Below are positions 38,458 to 45,379 of a stretch of DNA of 46,142 nucleotides, piece after piece; the first letter of the stretch is position 1; each line of letters begins with the position of its first letter. The notes below the pieces were generated by a model. It saw nothing but the letters and a program-made list of their open reading frames with translations. It ran no database searches and was not told where the DNA came from. Location of the stretch: positions 1-46,142 of the IMG/VR virus record IMGVR_UViG_3300028031_000005, one strand, 5' to 3'. The stretch is from a virus. A program made the translations under genes and the position numbers.

Positions 38458-38510
38458 ACCGAGGCGGAGCGCCAACCTCATTTGTATCTCCTAGCTTCGT
38501 CTCGGTTCAT
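38454..38510 (+). promoter_or_regulatory. long perfect inverted repeat after the regulator genes
   Basis: ATGAACCGAG (38454-38463) and CTCGGTTCAT (38501-38510) match over ten bases, and GGCG-GAG-CGCC (38463-38473) forms a small hairpin inside. There is no T-run. It may be an attenuator, RNA processing site or pause site between the regulator genes and the rest of the operon. Confidence 0.55.
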
Positions 38511-38526
38511 TTATCGAGGTTACATA

Positions 38527-38790
38527 ATGAAAGCGCACTACAATTTACATCCGGTTAACATCCCTGAATGCTACGACAGTTTTCCAGATAGCTTTTTGCT
38601 AGACACTATTGACGTTATGCAAATGTTTAATTTTTCGCAAAAGAGTGGTGTTAGCATGTTAGTTATGGGTGGCGAATTATCTGTATCAGGGCATAGGGAC
38701 GGTGTTTCACAGGGCAAGAAAAACACGTACAAGCTTGGCGACATGCGCGCACTAAGAGACAAACGAAACAAGCAACTTGAGGAATTGTAA
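38527..38790 (+). CDS. small DNA-binding-like protein, 87 aa
   Basis: The start is ATG 38527, with GAGG eight bases upstream; the longer frame would begin inside the inverted repeat. The segment LLDTIDVMQMFNFSQKSGVS, then KNTYKLGDMRALRDKR, has the shape of AlpA/excisionase-like winged helices. The assignment is tentative. Confidence 0.6.
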   Translation: MKAHYNLHPVNIPECYDSFPDSFLLDTIDVMQMFNFSQKSGVSMLVMGGELSVSGHRDGVSQGKKNTYKLGDMRALRDKRNKQLEEL

Positions 38791-39059
38791 TGCATACAGT
38801 TGACTATCACGACTTCACAGACATAGACACTCCGCTTGAAACAAGGCGCAAATCTAAAATTGGTGACATTTGGATTAATGCGGTCGAGTGTGTGGGTTGT
38901 GGTGACACGATGAGATCAATGAACCAGTACGATCTTGCGTGGTGTGGTTGTGGTGCAATCGCAGTTTATGGCGGAAGTTGGTATAAAAGGCGTGTTGGAA
39001 ATATCGATAATTTTACAGATAAGAGCGTACTATTTAACGACTTAGAGGAATCACAATGA
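38790..39059 (+). CDS. zinc-ribbon protein, DUF7695-like, 89 aa
   Basis: CVGCGDTMRSMNQYDLAWCG, then CGAIAVYGGSWYKRRVG: two CxxC/CxC pairs around a short linker, followed by a G-G-x-x-Y-x-R-R end, as in DUF7695-type phage proteins. Its role is unknown. It overlaps the neighbouring genes at both ends. Confidence 0.72.
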   Translation: MHTVDYHDFTDIDTPLETRRKSKIGDIWINAVECVGCGDTMRSMNQYDLAWCGCGAIAVYGGSWYKRRVGNIDNFTDKSVLFNDLEESQ

Positions 39060-39175
39060 GAAAGACCATAGGGGAATTATTCATTGAATATGAGCTATCA
39101 AGAAACATTGTTACTCGGTGCGTATTGAGAAAGATAATAGCTAGCAGATTAAACGATTTAGAGGCCACAAAATGA
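39056..39175 (+). CDS. micro-protein, 39 aa
   Basis: Coupled on both sides by ATGA. Basic, helical product (MRKTIGELFIEYELSRNIVT and on). The overlaps support it; the function is unknown. Confidence 0.5.
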   Translation: MRKTIGELFIEYELSRNIVTRCVLRKIIASRLNDLEATK

Positions 39176-39261
39176 GCTACAAACGATTATTAATAACCGC
39201 CATTGCTCTGCTGTCCCTGCCTGTTTGGATGGCTTACAGCGCGTTAGAGGCCGTGTTGTGA
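39172..39261 (+). CDS. membrane micro-protein, 29 aa
   Basis: MSYKRLLITAIALLSLPVWM and on: a single membrane helix, coupled by ATGA and GTGA overlaps. Function unknown. Confidence 0.45.
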   Translation: MSYKRLLITAIALLSLPVWMAYSALEAVL

Positions 39262-39470
39262 ATAAGCTAAAATATAGACGGCATGGAGATTCAGAATCAA
39301 TATTCGTCATTGGCTCGATGCGATGCGGAAATCCAAATAGAATAGGATCATTAGCAATGCTGGCTAAAGGTGATGACGGATGGTCTCTTGATAGCGTTAT
39401 ATGGAGAATTGAAGCAGATCAACTAAGAGAAATTTCCGACAAACTTGACGAGCTAAACTACCCTACATGA
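39258..39470 (+). CDS. hypothetical protein, 70 aa, GTG start
   Basis: The GTG at 39258 has AGAGG six bases before it and overlaps the previous stop (GTGA), which is better supported than the upstream start at 39225. The product is alpha/beta (KYRRHGDSESIFVIGSMRCG; IWRIEADQLREISDKLDEL). Function unknown. Confidence 0.58.
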   Translation: MNKLKYRRHGDSESIFVIGSMRCGNPNRIGSLAMLAKGDDGWSLDSVIWRIEADQLREISDKLDELNYPT

Positions 39471-39511
39471 ACACCCTACAAAAGACATGCTACATGCAGG
39501 CTACGTTATGA
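39467..39511 (+). CDS. possible leader peptide, 14 aa
   Basis: ATG at 39467 overlaps the previous stop, and the frame (MNTLQKTCYMQATL) stops with an ATGA overlap onto the next gene. It may serve only to keep ribosomes coupled between the two genes. Confidence 0.3.
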   Translation: MNTLQKTCYMQATL

Positions 39512-39738
39512 AGAAAGAAGATTTAATATGGGAAGCTGCAAGCGAGGGCGTAATAGTCACTCGAATGGGACTGCATAGACTCTTGGTTGATAAGCTAAGT
39601 TTTGCTGATTATTCGGCTGTTGATACTGAGTTACACCGTTGTGAAATACGTGCAGCTAATTATGCAGTGAAAGCGTATAGAGCAGATTGCACAAAAATCA
39701 AGAACGTCAAACAGTTAATTAGTGAGCTAGGAAGATGA
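39508..39738 (+). CDS. hypothetical protein, 76 aa
   Basis: Start at ATG 39508 (MKKEDLIWEAASEGVIVTRM). The product is helical with a basic C-terminus. An earlier ATG at 39487 adds seven residues. The function is unknown. Confidence 0.58.
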   Translation: MKKEDLIWEAASEGVIVTRMGLHRLLVDKLSFADYSAVDTELHRCEIRAANYAVKAYRADCTKIKNVKQLISELGR

Positions 39739-39971
39739 ACATACAAAAACAATCAAAAACCCCCATAGATCAGCGTATAGAGGATAGTGACATAAATTTT
39801 ACCGTGGATAATAACGGATACTTTTTGTTCAACCAATCTGAAACAAAAACACCAAGCAAAGAATTGCGCAGAATCGGGCTAACGATAGGCTACACAATAA
39901 CTCTAATCATTGCACTTGCTGCTGGTCTTATGATCGGCACAGTTATTTCAATATTTTTGGGGTTTGTATGA
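39735..39971 (+). CDS. tail-anchored membrane protein, 78 aa
   Basis: A polar N-terminal half and one C-terminal membrane helix (IGYTITLIIALAAGLMIGTV). Coupled by ATGA at both ends. Function unknown. Confidence 0.6.
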   Translation: MNIQKQSKTPIDQRIEDSDINFTVDNNGYFLFNQSETKTPSKELRRIGLTIGYTITLIIALAAGLMIGTVISIFLGFV

Positions 39972-40093
39972 AGATATATTATTATTTAAAAGTAAGTGCT
40001 GCACTCATTGCTGTGGTCGGTTTGTTGTGGGGATGGTTTTATTTAATATGGCTACTGCACGTCTACCTTGTCAAGCTGGCGGTGTCTGTATGA
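39968..40093 (+). CDS. membrane micro-protein, 41 aa
   Basis: MKIYYYLKVSAALIAVVGLL and on, almost wholly hydrophobic with two possible helices. Its start overlaps the previous stop and its stop overlaps the next ATG, so it is coupled. It occupies the stretch that a longer alternative frame (from 39964) would use, which I reject. Confidence 0.5.
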   Translation: MKIYYYLKVSAALIAVVGLLWGWFYLIWLLHVYLVKLAVSV

Positions 40094-40392
40094 GTGATAA
40101 ATTCAAATTAGATGATTTCTCGAATATTGTGCGAACCTGCAATGAGTTAATGCTGTTGCCAGTAATTAACTTGGGCACTGGTGGAGTATCAAACATACCG
40201 ATGCAAGAAAAACAAGCACGGTTGGTTTGTGATGCGTTAAACGGTAAAGCATCAACACCCGAACAGCTAGACGCTGAACGTCAGGAGATTATTGATAAAA
40301 TAAATAATGTTAAAGAATCGATCAGCATGAAAAACCCTCTTTTAATTATAGAACTGCACAGCATAATCAAATCAATAGAGGCTAAACGATGA
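40090..40392 (+). CDS. hypothetical protein, 100 aa
   Basis: Start at ATG 40090 (MSDKFKLDDFSNIVRTCNEL). The region MQEKQARLVCDALNGKASTP followed by a coiled C-terminal helix is typical of small phage proteins of unknown role. ATGA overlaps on both sides. Confidence 0.62.
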   Translation: MSDKFKLDDFSNIVRTCNELMLLPVINLGTGGVSNIPMQEKQARLVCDALNGKASTPEQLDAERQEIIDKINNVKESISMKNPLLIIELHSIIKSIEAKR

Positions 40393-40574
40393 GTATGGAC
40401 GAATTACAAATTGATGAATTGAAAGATTCACACGATGAGCTTCTAGCCATGATAATGATGGACTTGATCGCCGCTAGAGATGATTTGTTAAGCAATAATT
40501 CAGCACATTGTGAAGAAAGATTAAGGAATATAATACAGTCCATAAAAATGCAGAGAGAACAAATTAAAACCTAA
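40389..40574 (+). CDS. helical protein, 61 aa
   Basis: Acidic two-helix product (MSMDELQIDELKDSHDELLA; AARDDLLSNNSAHCEERL). Function unknown. Last gene before a short gap. Confidence 0.58.
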   Translation: MSMDELQIDELKDSHDELLAMIMMDLIAARDDLLSNNSAHCEERLRNIIQSIKMQREQIKT

Positions 40575-40603
40575 TCCCCTATAACTAAAAACTATACAGA
40601 ACC

Positions 40604-40825
40604 ATGAACAATAAACAAGTCGTTAACCTAACCGAGAAACGCCTAGAGCTAAATCCGGTAGTGTACAGCGTTGAATTTACCCACGACCAGAGAGGCATGA
40701 GCTTCACTGTGTGCGACGTTCAGGAATCAGCAAGGGATATGCTAGCGGTTGCAGATGATCTTGAATATGCGGCTAATGCTTTGAGAAAGAATGCTTTATC
40801 ATTTTACGATAACCCAAAGTTATAA
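40604..40825 (+). CDS. hypothetical protein, 73 aa
   Basis: The product has a beta part (NPVVYSVEFTHDQRGMSFTV) and a C-terminal helix (MLAVADDLEYAANALRKNAL). There is no clear ribosome site. A TATACA box ends five bases before the ATG, but no -35 supports it as a promoter. The function is unknown. Confidence 0.58.
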   Translation: MNNKQVVNLTEKRLELNPVVYSVEFTHDQRGMSFTVCDVQESARDMLAVADDLEYAANALRKNALSFYDNPKL

Positions 40826-40855
40826 CGAATCAAATAAGCCATAACCACAAACTAT

Positions 40856-40884
40856 ATGACAATCAATGCAAAAAGGGGTACAAT
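40856..40884 (+). promoter_or_regulatory. promoter of the replication genes
   Basis: -35 ATGACA (40856-40861), 17-base spacer, -10 TACAAT (40879-40884); each box matches consensus at five of six positions. The start at about 40890 coincides with the first base of the leader stem. Confidence 0.72.
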
Positions 40885-40889
40885 TACAC

Positions 40890-40945
40890 AGTGCGGATAG
40901 GGTGATAACCCGAAAATTGGAAACGCTTGCCAGCTTCCGCGCACT
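40890..40945 (+). ncRNA. structured 5' leader of the replication gene
   Basis: AGTGCGGA at the predicted transcript start (40890-40897) pairs with TCCG-CG-CACT (40936-40945) with a two-base bulge. Inside are GGGT-GATA-ACCC and a GGAA/TTCC stem. The stem ends 36 bases before the replication-gene ATG. It may protect the 5' end or regulate translation; no known family is recognised. Confidence 0.5.
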
Positions 40946-40981
40946 TCTTAATTTAACAAGCAAATTCTTAAGCGAGGGTTT

Positions 40982-41752
40982 ATGAGTAAATACGGAACAA
41001 TTGACAACGCGATATGGAGACACGCTGTTTTTAAGTCATTGGATGATGATTCAAAACTACTATTTTTCTATCTAAAAACGTGCGGTCATCAAAATATGAT
41101 CGGGTGCTTTCATTTGCCTCTAGGGTATATTGTAGCGGATATAAAATGGTCAGATAAGAAGGTCAGGCAAACCCTTCGCAAGCTGTTTGATAAGGGTTTC
41201 GTAATGGTTGACTACGACCTAGAAATAATGCTACTACCAAAGCATTTAATCAAGCATCGATTACAAAACACAAATCAAGCTAAGGGAGCAGAGACGCTAT
41301 TTAATGATATTCCAAAAAAGTTTAAATATTACAAAGAGTTAGCTGAAATATTGTTGTTAAGTGAATGGGTTAGTAAAGGGTTTCGTAACCGTTTAGAAAG
41401 CGTTACGAACTATATAACTGTATCTGTATCTATAACTGAAACTGTATCTGAAACTGTAACTGACATCCCACAAACGGTTTGCTTTGACAAAAATAAATCG
41501 TTTAATGAATTTTGGGAATTATATCCAAGGCGTGAGGGTAAGAAAAAAGCAAAAGACAAGTTTGATAGCAAATGCAACAACGAGATAACATTCACCGATA
41601 TTATGATTTCCTTAAAAAACCAGATTGATAAAAAATGGGATAACCCAAAATTCATACCTCACGCGACCACATGGCTGAATGGTGAATTATGGAACGATGA
41701 AATTAAATTATATGGCAGTGACCACGCGCTGGAGGCGTTCATTAATGAATAA
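40982..41752 (+). CDS. replication initiator (O-like)
   Basis: A 256-aa protein with a winged-helix N-terminal half (YGTIDNAIWRHAVFKSLDDD; WSDKKVRQTLRKLFDKGFVM) and a C-terminal domain common in phage replication proteins: FWELYPRREGKKKAKDKFDS, then HATTWLNGELWNDE. The linker (residues 145-160) is made of Thr/Val/Ser/Glu and is encoded by four 12-base repeats that could be the origin. In the lambda model it binds these repeats and recruits helicase through the next gene product. Ribosome site gcgaggg. Confidence 0.85.
   Translation: MSKYGTIDNAIWRHAVFKSLDDDSKLLFFYLKTCGHQNMIGCFHLPLGYIVADIKWSDKKVRQTLRKLFDKGFVMVDYDLEIMLLPKHLIKHRLQNTNQAKGAETLFNDIPKKFKYYKELAEILLLSEWVSKGFRNRLESVTNYITVSVSITETVSETVTDIPQTVCFDKNKSFNEFWELYPRREGKKKAKDKFDSKCNNEITFTDIMISLKNQIDKKWDNPKFIPHATTWLNGELWNDEIKLYGSDHALEAFINE
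41416..41463 (+). repeat. four 12-bp tandem repeats (iterons), candidate replication origin
   Basis: Units AACTGTATCTGT, ATCTATAACTGA, AACTGTATCTGA and AACTGTAACTGA run head to tail inside the initiator gene. In lambda the origin iterons lie in the same place, within gene O. An A/T-rich stretch follows after about 15 bases. Confidence 0.65.
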
Positions 41753-42404
41753 TTCAGATAAAGCAGAATTTGGTAGAATCTGGAAAGCAGTCCGTGAGGA
41801 ATACGCAAGACCAGTAACCAAAGAAGGATTGAAGATCATGTTTAACGCATTAATTCGTTATGACATAGATCAGATCAAAAAAGCGATTACGCTACACATA
41901 AACGATACCGATAACGGACAATTTCCGATAATGCCAGCTCATGTGGTTGCTCAGATTGAGGGGCGCGGTGATGAACGCGCAGGGGCTGCATGGAGAAAGC
42001 TATACGCTGCAATAGGCGAGATTGGTAATTATTCTGATGTGATATTCGATGATGCGATTATTCATGCCATAGTGGATAATGAGGGCGGCTGGCAGCATGT
42101 TTGCATGATGGTTGAGGATGATTTGAAATTTATGCAAGCAAGGTTCAATAAACAATACGTGCAGTATGTGAGCAAGTCAGGTTTATTCGATTACTCGAAA
42201 ATATTACGTGGTGCCATCAATTTAGATCGCATGTCTAAGAACTTGGAGATTGACCCGCCGCAAACGGTTGGCAATGTTGAAAAGTGCAGGCAGGTGTACA
42301 GGATTGGAACAGACAACAGAATCAATATTGGTAGACCAAACTCTATTGACGAATTGCTGGTATTAGAGACCGGCGACATTAAACTAATTAAAGCTAAATT
42401 ATAA
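41745..42404 (+). CDS. replication protein, DUF6475 / P-like helicase loader
   Basis: A 219-aa protein. Start at ATG 41745 (GGAGG nine bases upstream), overlapping the initiator stop by 8 bases. FGRIWKAVREEYARPVTKEG and MPAHVVAQIEG, with the helical second half (RAGAAWRKLYAAIGEIGNYS), are the pattern of DUF6475, found after initiators in many phages. By position it would bring the host DnaB helicase to the origin. Confidence 0.75.
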   Translation: MNNSDKAEFGRIWKAVREEYARPVTKEGLKIMFNALIRYDIDQIKKAITLHINDTDNGQFPIMPAHVVAQIEGRGDERAGAAWRKLYAAIGEIGNYSDVIFDDAIIHAIVDNEGGWQHVCMMVEDDLKFMQARFNKQYVQYVSKSGLFDYSKILRGAINLDRMSKNLEIDPPQTVGNVEKCRQVYRIGTDNRINIGRPNSIDELLVLETGDIKLIKAKL

Positions 42405-42418
42405 AACGAGGCATTAAG

Positions 42419-42652
42419 ATGCAAAAAATATTTGACCAAGAAGGTTATGAATTATTTATAGAAGTTAGAGCGGAATTACACCGAGTGATTGAGGAGTGCG
42501 GAGATACTCCGGTCTCAAGAGAGACAGAAATGCAGCTAAATTTTTATCAAGAACGATTGCTAGCAAGATCAAAGCAAATATACTGGCATGCGATTGATGA
42601 TGTTGCTGCTCTTAGGCGAATTCTTGAGAAGTCATTACAAAACAATCAATAA
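42419..42652 (+). CDS. hypothetical protein, 77 aa
   Basis: An acidic helical product (MQKIFDQEGYELFIEVRAEL). Ribosome site aacgagg. The 3' end overlaps the region of the next promoter. Function unknown. Confidence 0.6.
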   Translation: MQKIFDQEGYELFIEVRAELHRVIEECGDTPVSRETEMQLNFYQERLLARSKQIYWHAIDDVAALRRILEKSLQNNQ

Positions 42653-42657
42653 ACATG

Positions 42658-42686
42658 TTTACATCAACAATGTTAAATGGTACAGT
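42658..42686 (+). promoter_or_regulatory. promoter of the LexA-like gene
   Basis: -35 TTTACA (42658-42663), 17-base spacer, -10 TACAGT (42681-42686). The ATG at 42693 is seven bases downstream, and no ribosome site is present, so the mRNA should be leaderless. Confidence 0.6.
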
Positions 42687-42692
42687 TACGTT

Positions 42693-43007
42693 ATGAGAAA
42701 TAAGAAACCGACAGCAATACAACAAAGCTACATAGATTTTATCTTTAACTTCAAAAAAGATTACGGCTATCATCCAATTGTTCAAGAGATAGCAGACTAT
42801 TTTGGAGTTTGGCAAAACGCCGCATCAGAAATGCTTGTTAGATTGAACAAGAACGGTTTCATAATTTCAACCATTGTAAATGATCGCACTAGACAAATCA
42901 CACCAACCGAATCGGGAATGGCTTATAGCAAGCTACAACTCGAAACGAAGAGAGCAGACCAGCCTAGAACTAGAGCTACAGGCTTTGTTGCGGGTAATTA
43001 TCCATGA
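42693..43007 (+). CDS. LexA-type winged-helix regulator, 104 aa
   Basis: N-terminal LexA DNA-binding domain: TAIQQSYIDFIFNFKKDYGY, then HPIVQEIADYFGV and ASEMLVRLNKNGFIIS. The catalytic Ser/Lys peptidase half of LexA is absent, so it is a DNA-binding domain alone with a basic tail (KRADQPRTRATGF). It could block SOS-type operators or regulate phage genes. The start at 42693 is chosen because it sits seven bases after the -10 box; the longer frame from 42588 overlaps the preceding gene. Confidence 0.8.
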   Translation: MRNKKPTAIQQSYIDFIFNFKKDYGYHPIVQEIADYFGVWQNAASEMLVRLNKNGFIISTIVNDRTRQITPTESGMAYSKLQLETKRADQPRTRATGFVAGNYP

Positions 43008-43228
43008 GTAATCAGCAACTAGACGAGAGCAGGTACACAAAAATATACTCCGGTAAAGTCCAGTATGGCGATTGGATTGCTAATTGGGATGGTAGCGCAG
43101 ATTTAGTAGAGCTAGACACTGTCACCAATTTACGCGAGGGTGCTGATATTGAGTGGTTGCGGGATAACGCGGATGTTGCTTTTATATTCAGGTGTCCTAT
43201 GGATAATATTAAGCATGGTGAATTATGA
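43004..43228 (+). CDS. hypothetical protein, 74 aa
   Basis: Small acidic protein (MSNQQLDESRYTKIYSGKVQ; WIANWDGSADLVELDTVTNL). It overlaps both neighbours by ATGA. No family is recognised. Confidence 0.6.
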   Translation: MSNQQLDESRYTKIYSGKVQYGDWIANWDGSADLVELDTVTNLREGADIEWLRDNADVAFIFRCPMDNIKHGEL

Positions 43229-43398
43229 GTAACAAAATAACTGTCGATGATTTTCATGCTGTTGGCTGGGGCTATCTTGAGGAAATTTTAGCAGACATAT
43301 TAAACAAAGAGTACGACCTTGACGAAGCCATAGACGATATTAGAGGTCTAATTGGCTCCAAGTACGACAATAGAATTACTGGGGGTGATAAACCATGA
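43225..43398 (+). CDS. small acidic protein, 57 aa
   Basis: Begins MSNKITVDDFHAVGWGYLEE; helical and acidic. Overlaps both neighbours by ATGA. Function unknown. Confidence 0.55.
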   Translation: MSNKITVDDFHAVGWGYLEEILADILNKEYDLDEAIDDIRGLIGSKYDNRITGGDKP

Positions 43399-43688
43399 GC
43401 GACGCACCAAAGAGTTTGTTTATTCATTCTCTCGATATTAGAGCGGTAACGGGGTACGCCCTGACAGAGTACGACGCTACAGAGAATCAGCCAAAGAATT
43501 ATCTTGAATACCGCCTTGTGGGTGAGTGTCCTTGGACTGCGAACGGTTTCAGTTGCGGATATTTGGAAATGTATGATACGGGATGTGGTGGCTCTAGAGG
43601 GTTAACTGTTACAGAAGCAGAATGCGTAAATGGCATGCACTGCATATGCGGAGACCGGATTAAACTAATACAACAGACTACGGAGTAA
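43395..43688 (+). CDS. cysteine-rich protein, 97 aa
   Basis: Seven cysteines (including CPWTANGFSCGYLEMYDTGC and CICGD) suggest a zinc-binding domain. Begins MSDAPKSLFIHSLDIRAVTG. Overlaps the next start (TAATG). Function unknown. Confidence 0.62.
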   Translation: MSDAPKSLFIHSLDIRAVTGYALTEYDATENQPKNYLEYRLVGECPWTANGFSCGYLEMYDTGCGGSRGLTVTEAECVNGMHCICGDRIKLIQQTTE

Positions 43689-44017
43689 TGACTATGGATT
43701 TTCCTTTTGAGAGTAAAAAACAAAGAATTAACCACGAAGAAAATGGCTATAATGTTGTAAACACGCACTCAGGACAGAAAAGAGCATACGGTGATTCTTT
43801 TTACGAATACACCATAAAGACTGATAAACCAGCGGATGAGGTCGAAGAATATTGCACCGAAAACGTTATGAAGTGCGGCCTAACAACAGAGGAATATCTC
43901 GCCGATGAAAGGGCAGGAGTCAAGGACTTTGGAGACCATTTTAGATCAAACTACACGTTTAGGAAATCGAGAGACAGCGAATACCGCTACATTGTAACGC
44001 GGCCATCAACCCACTAA
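43688..44017 (+). CDS. hypothetical protein, 109 aa
   Basis: Charged, alpha/beta (MTMDFPFESKKQRINHEENG; RSNYTFRKSRDSEYRYIVTR). A second in-frame ATG at codon 3 could be the start. No family is known. Confidence 0.6.
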   Translation: MTMDFPFESKKQRINHEENGYNVVNTHSGQKRAYGDSFYEYTIKTDKPADEVEEYCTENVMKCGLTTEEYLADERAGVKDFGDHFRSNYTFRKSRDSEYRYIVTRPSTH

Positions 44018-44030
44018 CTAGGATACAATC

Positions 44031-44264
44031 ATGAACTACCACGCACTCACAGCAATACCCGAAATGGGTCAGTACGATAGAGAAATATCTCGAAGAGTAG
44101 CGGTCAAGAAAAAATTGAAAGGAACTACAGCCGCGAAGTTAGTCAGGCGCATGGAAAGATGGAGAGGCGCAAAGCTTAAATTTTACGACAAGATAGCCAA
44201 AGAGCAAGATTTAACCAGCAAATACATTGCGCGCATAATATGCGAGTACAAGAAGAACCACTAA
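44031..44264 (+). CDS. basic HTH-like protein, 77 aa
   Basis: Strongly basic product with a helical hairpin (AAKLVRRMERWRGAKLKFYD; AKEQDLTSKYIARIICEYKK) that looks like a DNA-binding helix-turn-helix. Ribosome site ctaggata. Family not recognised. Confidence 0.62.
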   Translation: MNYHALTAIPEMGQYDREISRRVAVKKKLKGTTAAKLVRRMERWRGAKLKFYDKIAKEQDLTSKYIARIICEYKKNH

Positions 44265-44276
44265 CCGGATTAGATC

Positions 44277-44459
44277 ATGAAAATGTTAGACAAGCTTAGG
44301 AAAAAACTAGCTGAAATTGAAGAAAGCAACCAATGGGAGCATGATTTTGTTGAAGGTCTTTTGATTGAAATGGAAGAGGGTCGAGACTTTAAAAGCAAAC
44401 CCGTATCTGACAAGCAATTTAAAATTCTGACTGATATTAACTACAAATACAACGGATAG
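44277..44459 (+). CDS. hypothetical protein, 60 aa
   Basis: Begins MKMLDKLRKKLAEIEESNQW. The C-terminal part FKSKPVSDKQFKILTDINYK is a pattern seen in many small phage and plasmid proteins of unknown role. Confidence 0.62.
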   Translation: MKMLDKLRKKLAEIEESNQWEHDFVEGLLIEMEEGRDFKSKPVSDKQFKILTDINYKYNG

Positions 44460-44463
44460 AACA

Positions 44464-44730
44464 ATGACATCGAGCAAAACAGAGTTTGAAGCAGTTATTA
44501 TTCAAAACTTTAAAACAAACTGGATAGCCTCAACAATGAGTCACGAAAACGCATCGCTCGAACAAGTTGTAGAGTGGTACGGTGGCAGCGGCTTAGATGA
44601 ACTGCATAACAGGATATCTGGAGCAAAAGTAACTATTGTTCAATGTGAATATGATAAGGGCGAAACTGATTACTTCGAGAAAGAAGATAACAATTTCATG
44701 ATACACAGAAACCTATTTGCCAAAGTTTAA
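44464..44730 (+). CDS. hypothetical protein, 88 aa
   Basis: Alpha/beta protein (ASLEQVVEWYGGSGLDELHN; ISGAKVTIVQCEYDKGETDY). No family is recognised. Confidence 0.6.
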   Translation: MTSSKTEFEAVIIQNFKTNWIASTMSHENASLEQVVEWYGGSGLDELHNRISGAKVTIVQCEYDKGETDYFEKEDNNFMIHRNLFAKV

Positions 44731-44740
44731 AGAGGACACC

Positions 44741-45133
44741 ATGACGCCGTTCCAAAAGAAATTTCCTAACGCGGATAAAGATACCGTTTTTATAATCAAA
44801 AAATCATACTCCGGATTACCGCCAGCCGGATCAAGGGTTTTTCTGTCACACGATTATGGTACTACTGCACCCAGGTTTTTTTACGGCCTTAATGCCTTCG
44901 TATGCATCGACATTCACGCTATAGAACTAGCAGAGTTAAAGCTAGGCGATAAGGTTGAGTGCTGTATGTGTGATTCAGATATTAGGAGCACTGGAAATAT
45001 ATTTATCGCCGATACAATTGAATTAAAGACAGGTATATTTGTAGACAGAGGTAGGTATATCTGCGCAAATAATGAAGGAAGGTTAATCTATTGGGATAAA
45101 GTGCGCCAAGACAGCGGAGACCATCACATTTGA
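44741..45133 (+). CDS. hypothetical protein, 130 aa
   Basis: Start at ATG 44741, with AGAGGA upstream, rather than the longer frame from 44717. Beta-rich (DTVFIIKKSYSGLPPAGSRV; NAFVCIDIHAIELAELKLGD) with a CCMC pair. No family is recognised. Its last 44 bases overlap a possible ATT-start gene in another frame. Confidence 0.62.
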   Translation: MTPFQKKFPNADKDTVFIIKKSYSGLPPAGSRVFLSHDYGTTAPRFFYGLNAFVCIDIHAIELAELKLGDKVECCMCDSDIRSTGNIFIADTIELKTGIFVDRGRYICANNEGRLIYWDKVRQDSGDHHI

Positions 45134-45188
45134 GGACGGTACAGAGGTCGAAATATCAGCGGATCAGGCACAGGAATTGCGTGAATAA
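45090..45188 (+). CDS. possible small gene with ATT start, 32 aa
   Basis: An open frame that reads like a phage protein end (TITFEDGTEVEISADQAQEL) but has no ATG, GTG or TTG at its head. The only candidate is ATT at 45090, with a strong AAGGAAGG site seven bases upstream. ATT starts are rare (infC). Alternatives are a +1 frameshift from the gene before it or a decayed gene. Confidence 0.35.
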   Translation: MGIKCAKTAETITFEDGTEVEISADQAQELRE

Positions 45189-45190
45189 AT

Positions 45191-45379
45191 ATGAACTCAA
45201 AAAGTTATGTCTTGCTCGGGACATATACGGTGGCTGCTATGTTTCCCAGTTACTGCCGAGCTGCAGTGGCGATAGAGAAGAAAATACACGCAGAAAAATT
45301 AAAGAAAAAACGAGACGCTGATTACAGCGACTGCATGGCTAAAATGAAAGCAATCAAGACAAGGGTCGGTGATGAATAG
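45191..45379 (+). CDS. small protein with hydrophobic N-terminus, 62 aa
   Basis: MNSKSYVLLGTYTVAAMFPS forms a weak membrane or signal segment, followed by a basic coiled coil (EKKIHAEKLKKKRDADYSDC). It could be a spanin-like or membrane-anchored peptide. It starts two bases after the ATT-start frame. Confidence 0.5.
   Translation: MNSKSYVLLGTYTVAAMFPSYCRAAVAIEKKIHAEKLKKKRDADYSDCMAKMKAIKTRVGDE

Noticed and set aside
39964-40089. N-terminal extension of the 40090 gene (MYEDILLFKSKCC and on)
   Set aside because: The region is better explained by the coupled membrane micro-gene at 39968-40093, and ATG 40090 fits the ATGA overlap.
40593-40604. Fifth leaderless gene at 40604
   Set aside because: TATACA ends five, not six, bases before the ATG, and no -35 box is present at any suitable distance.
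45130-45321. Basic 63-codon frame overlapping 45191-45379
   Set aside because: It starts with TTG without a ribosome site, and the 45191 frame gives a more normal protein.
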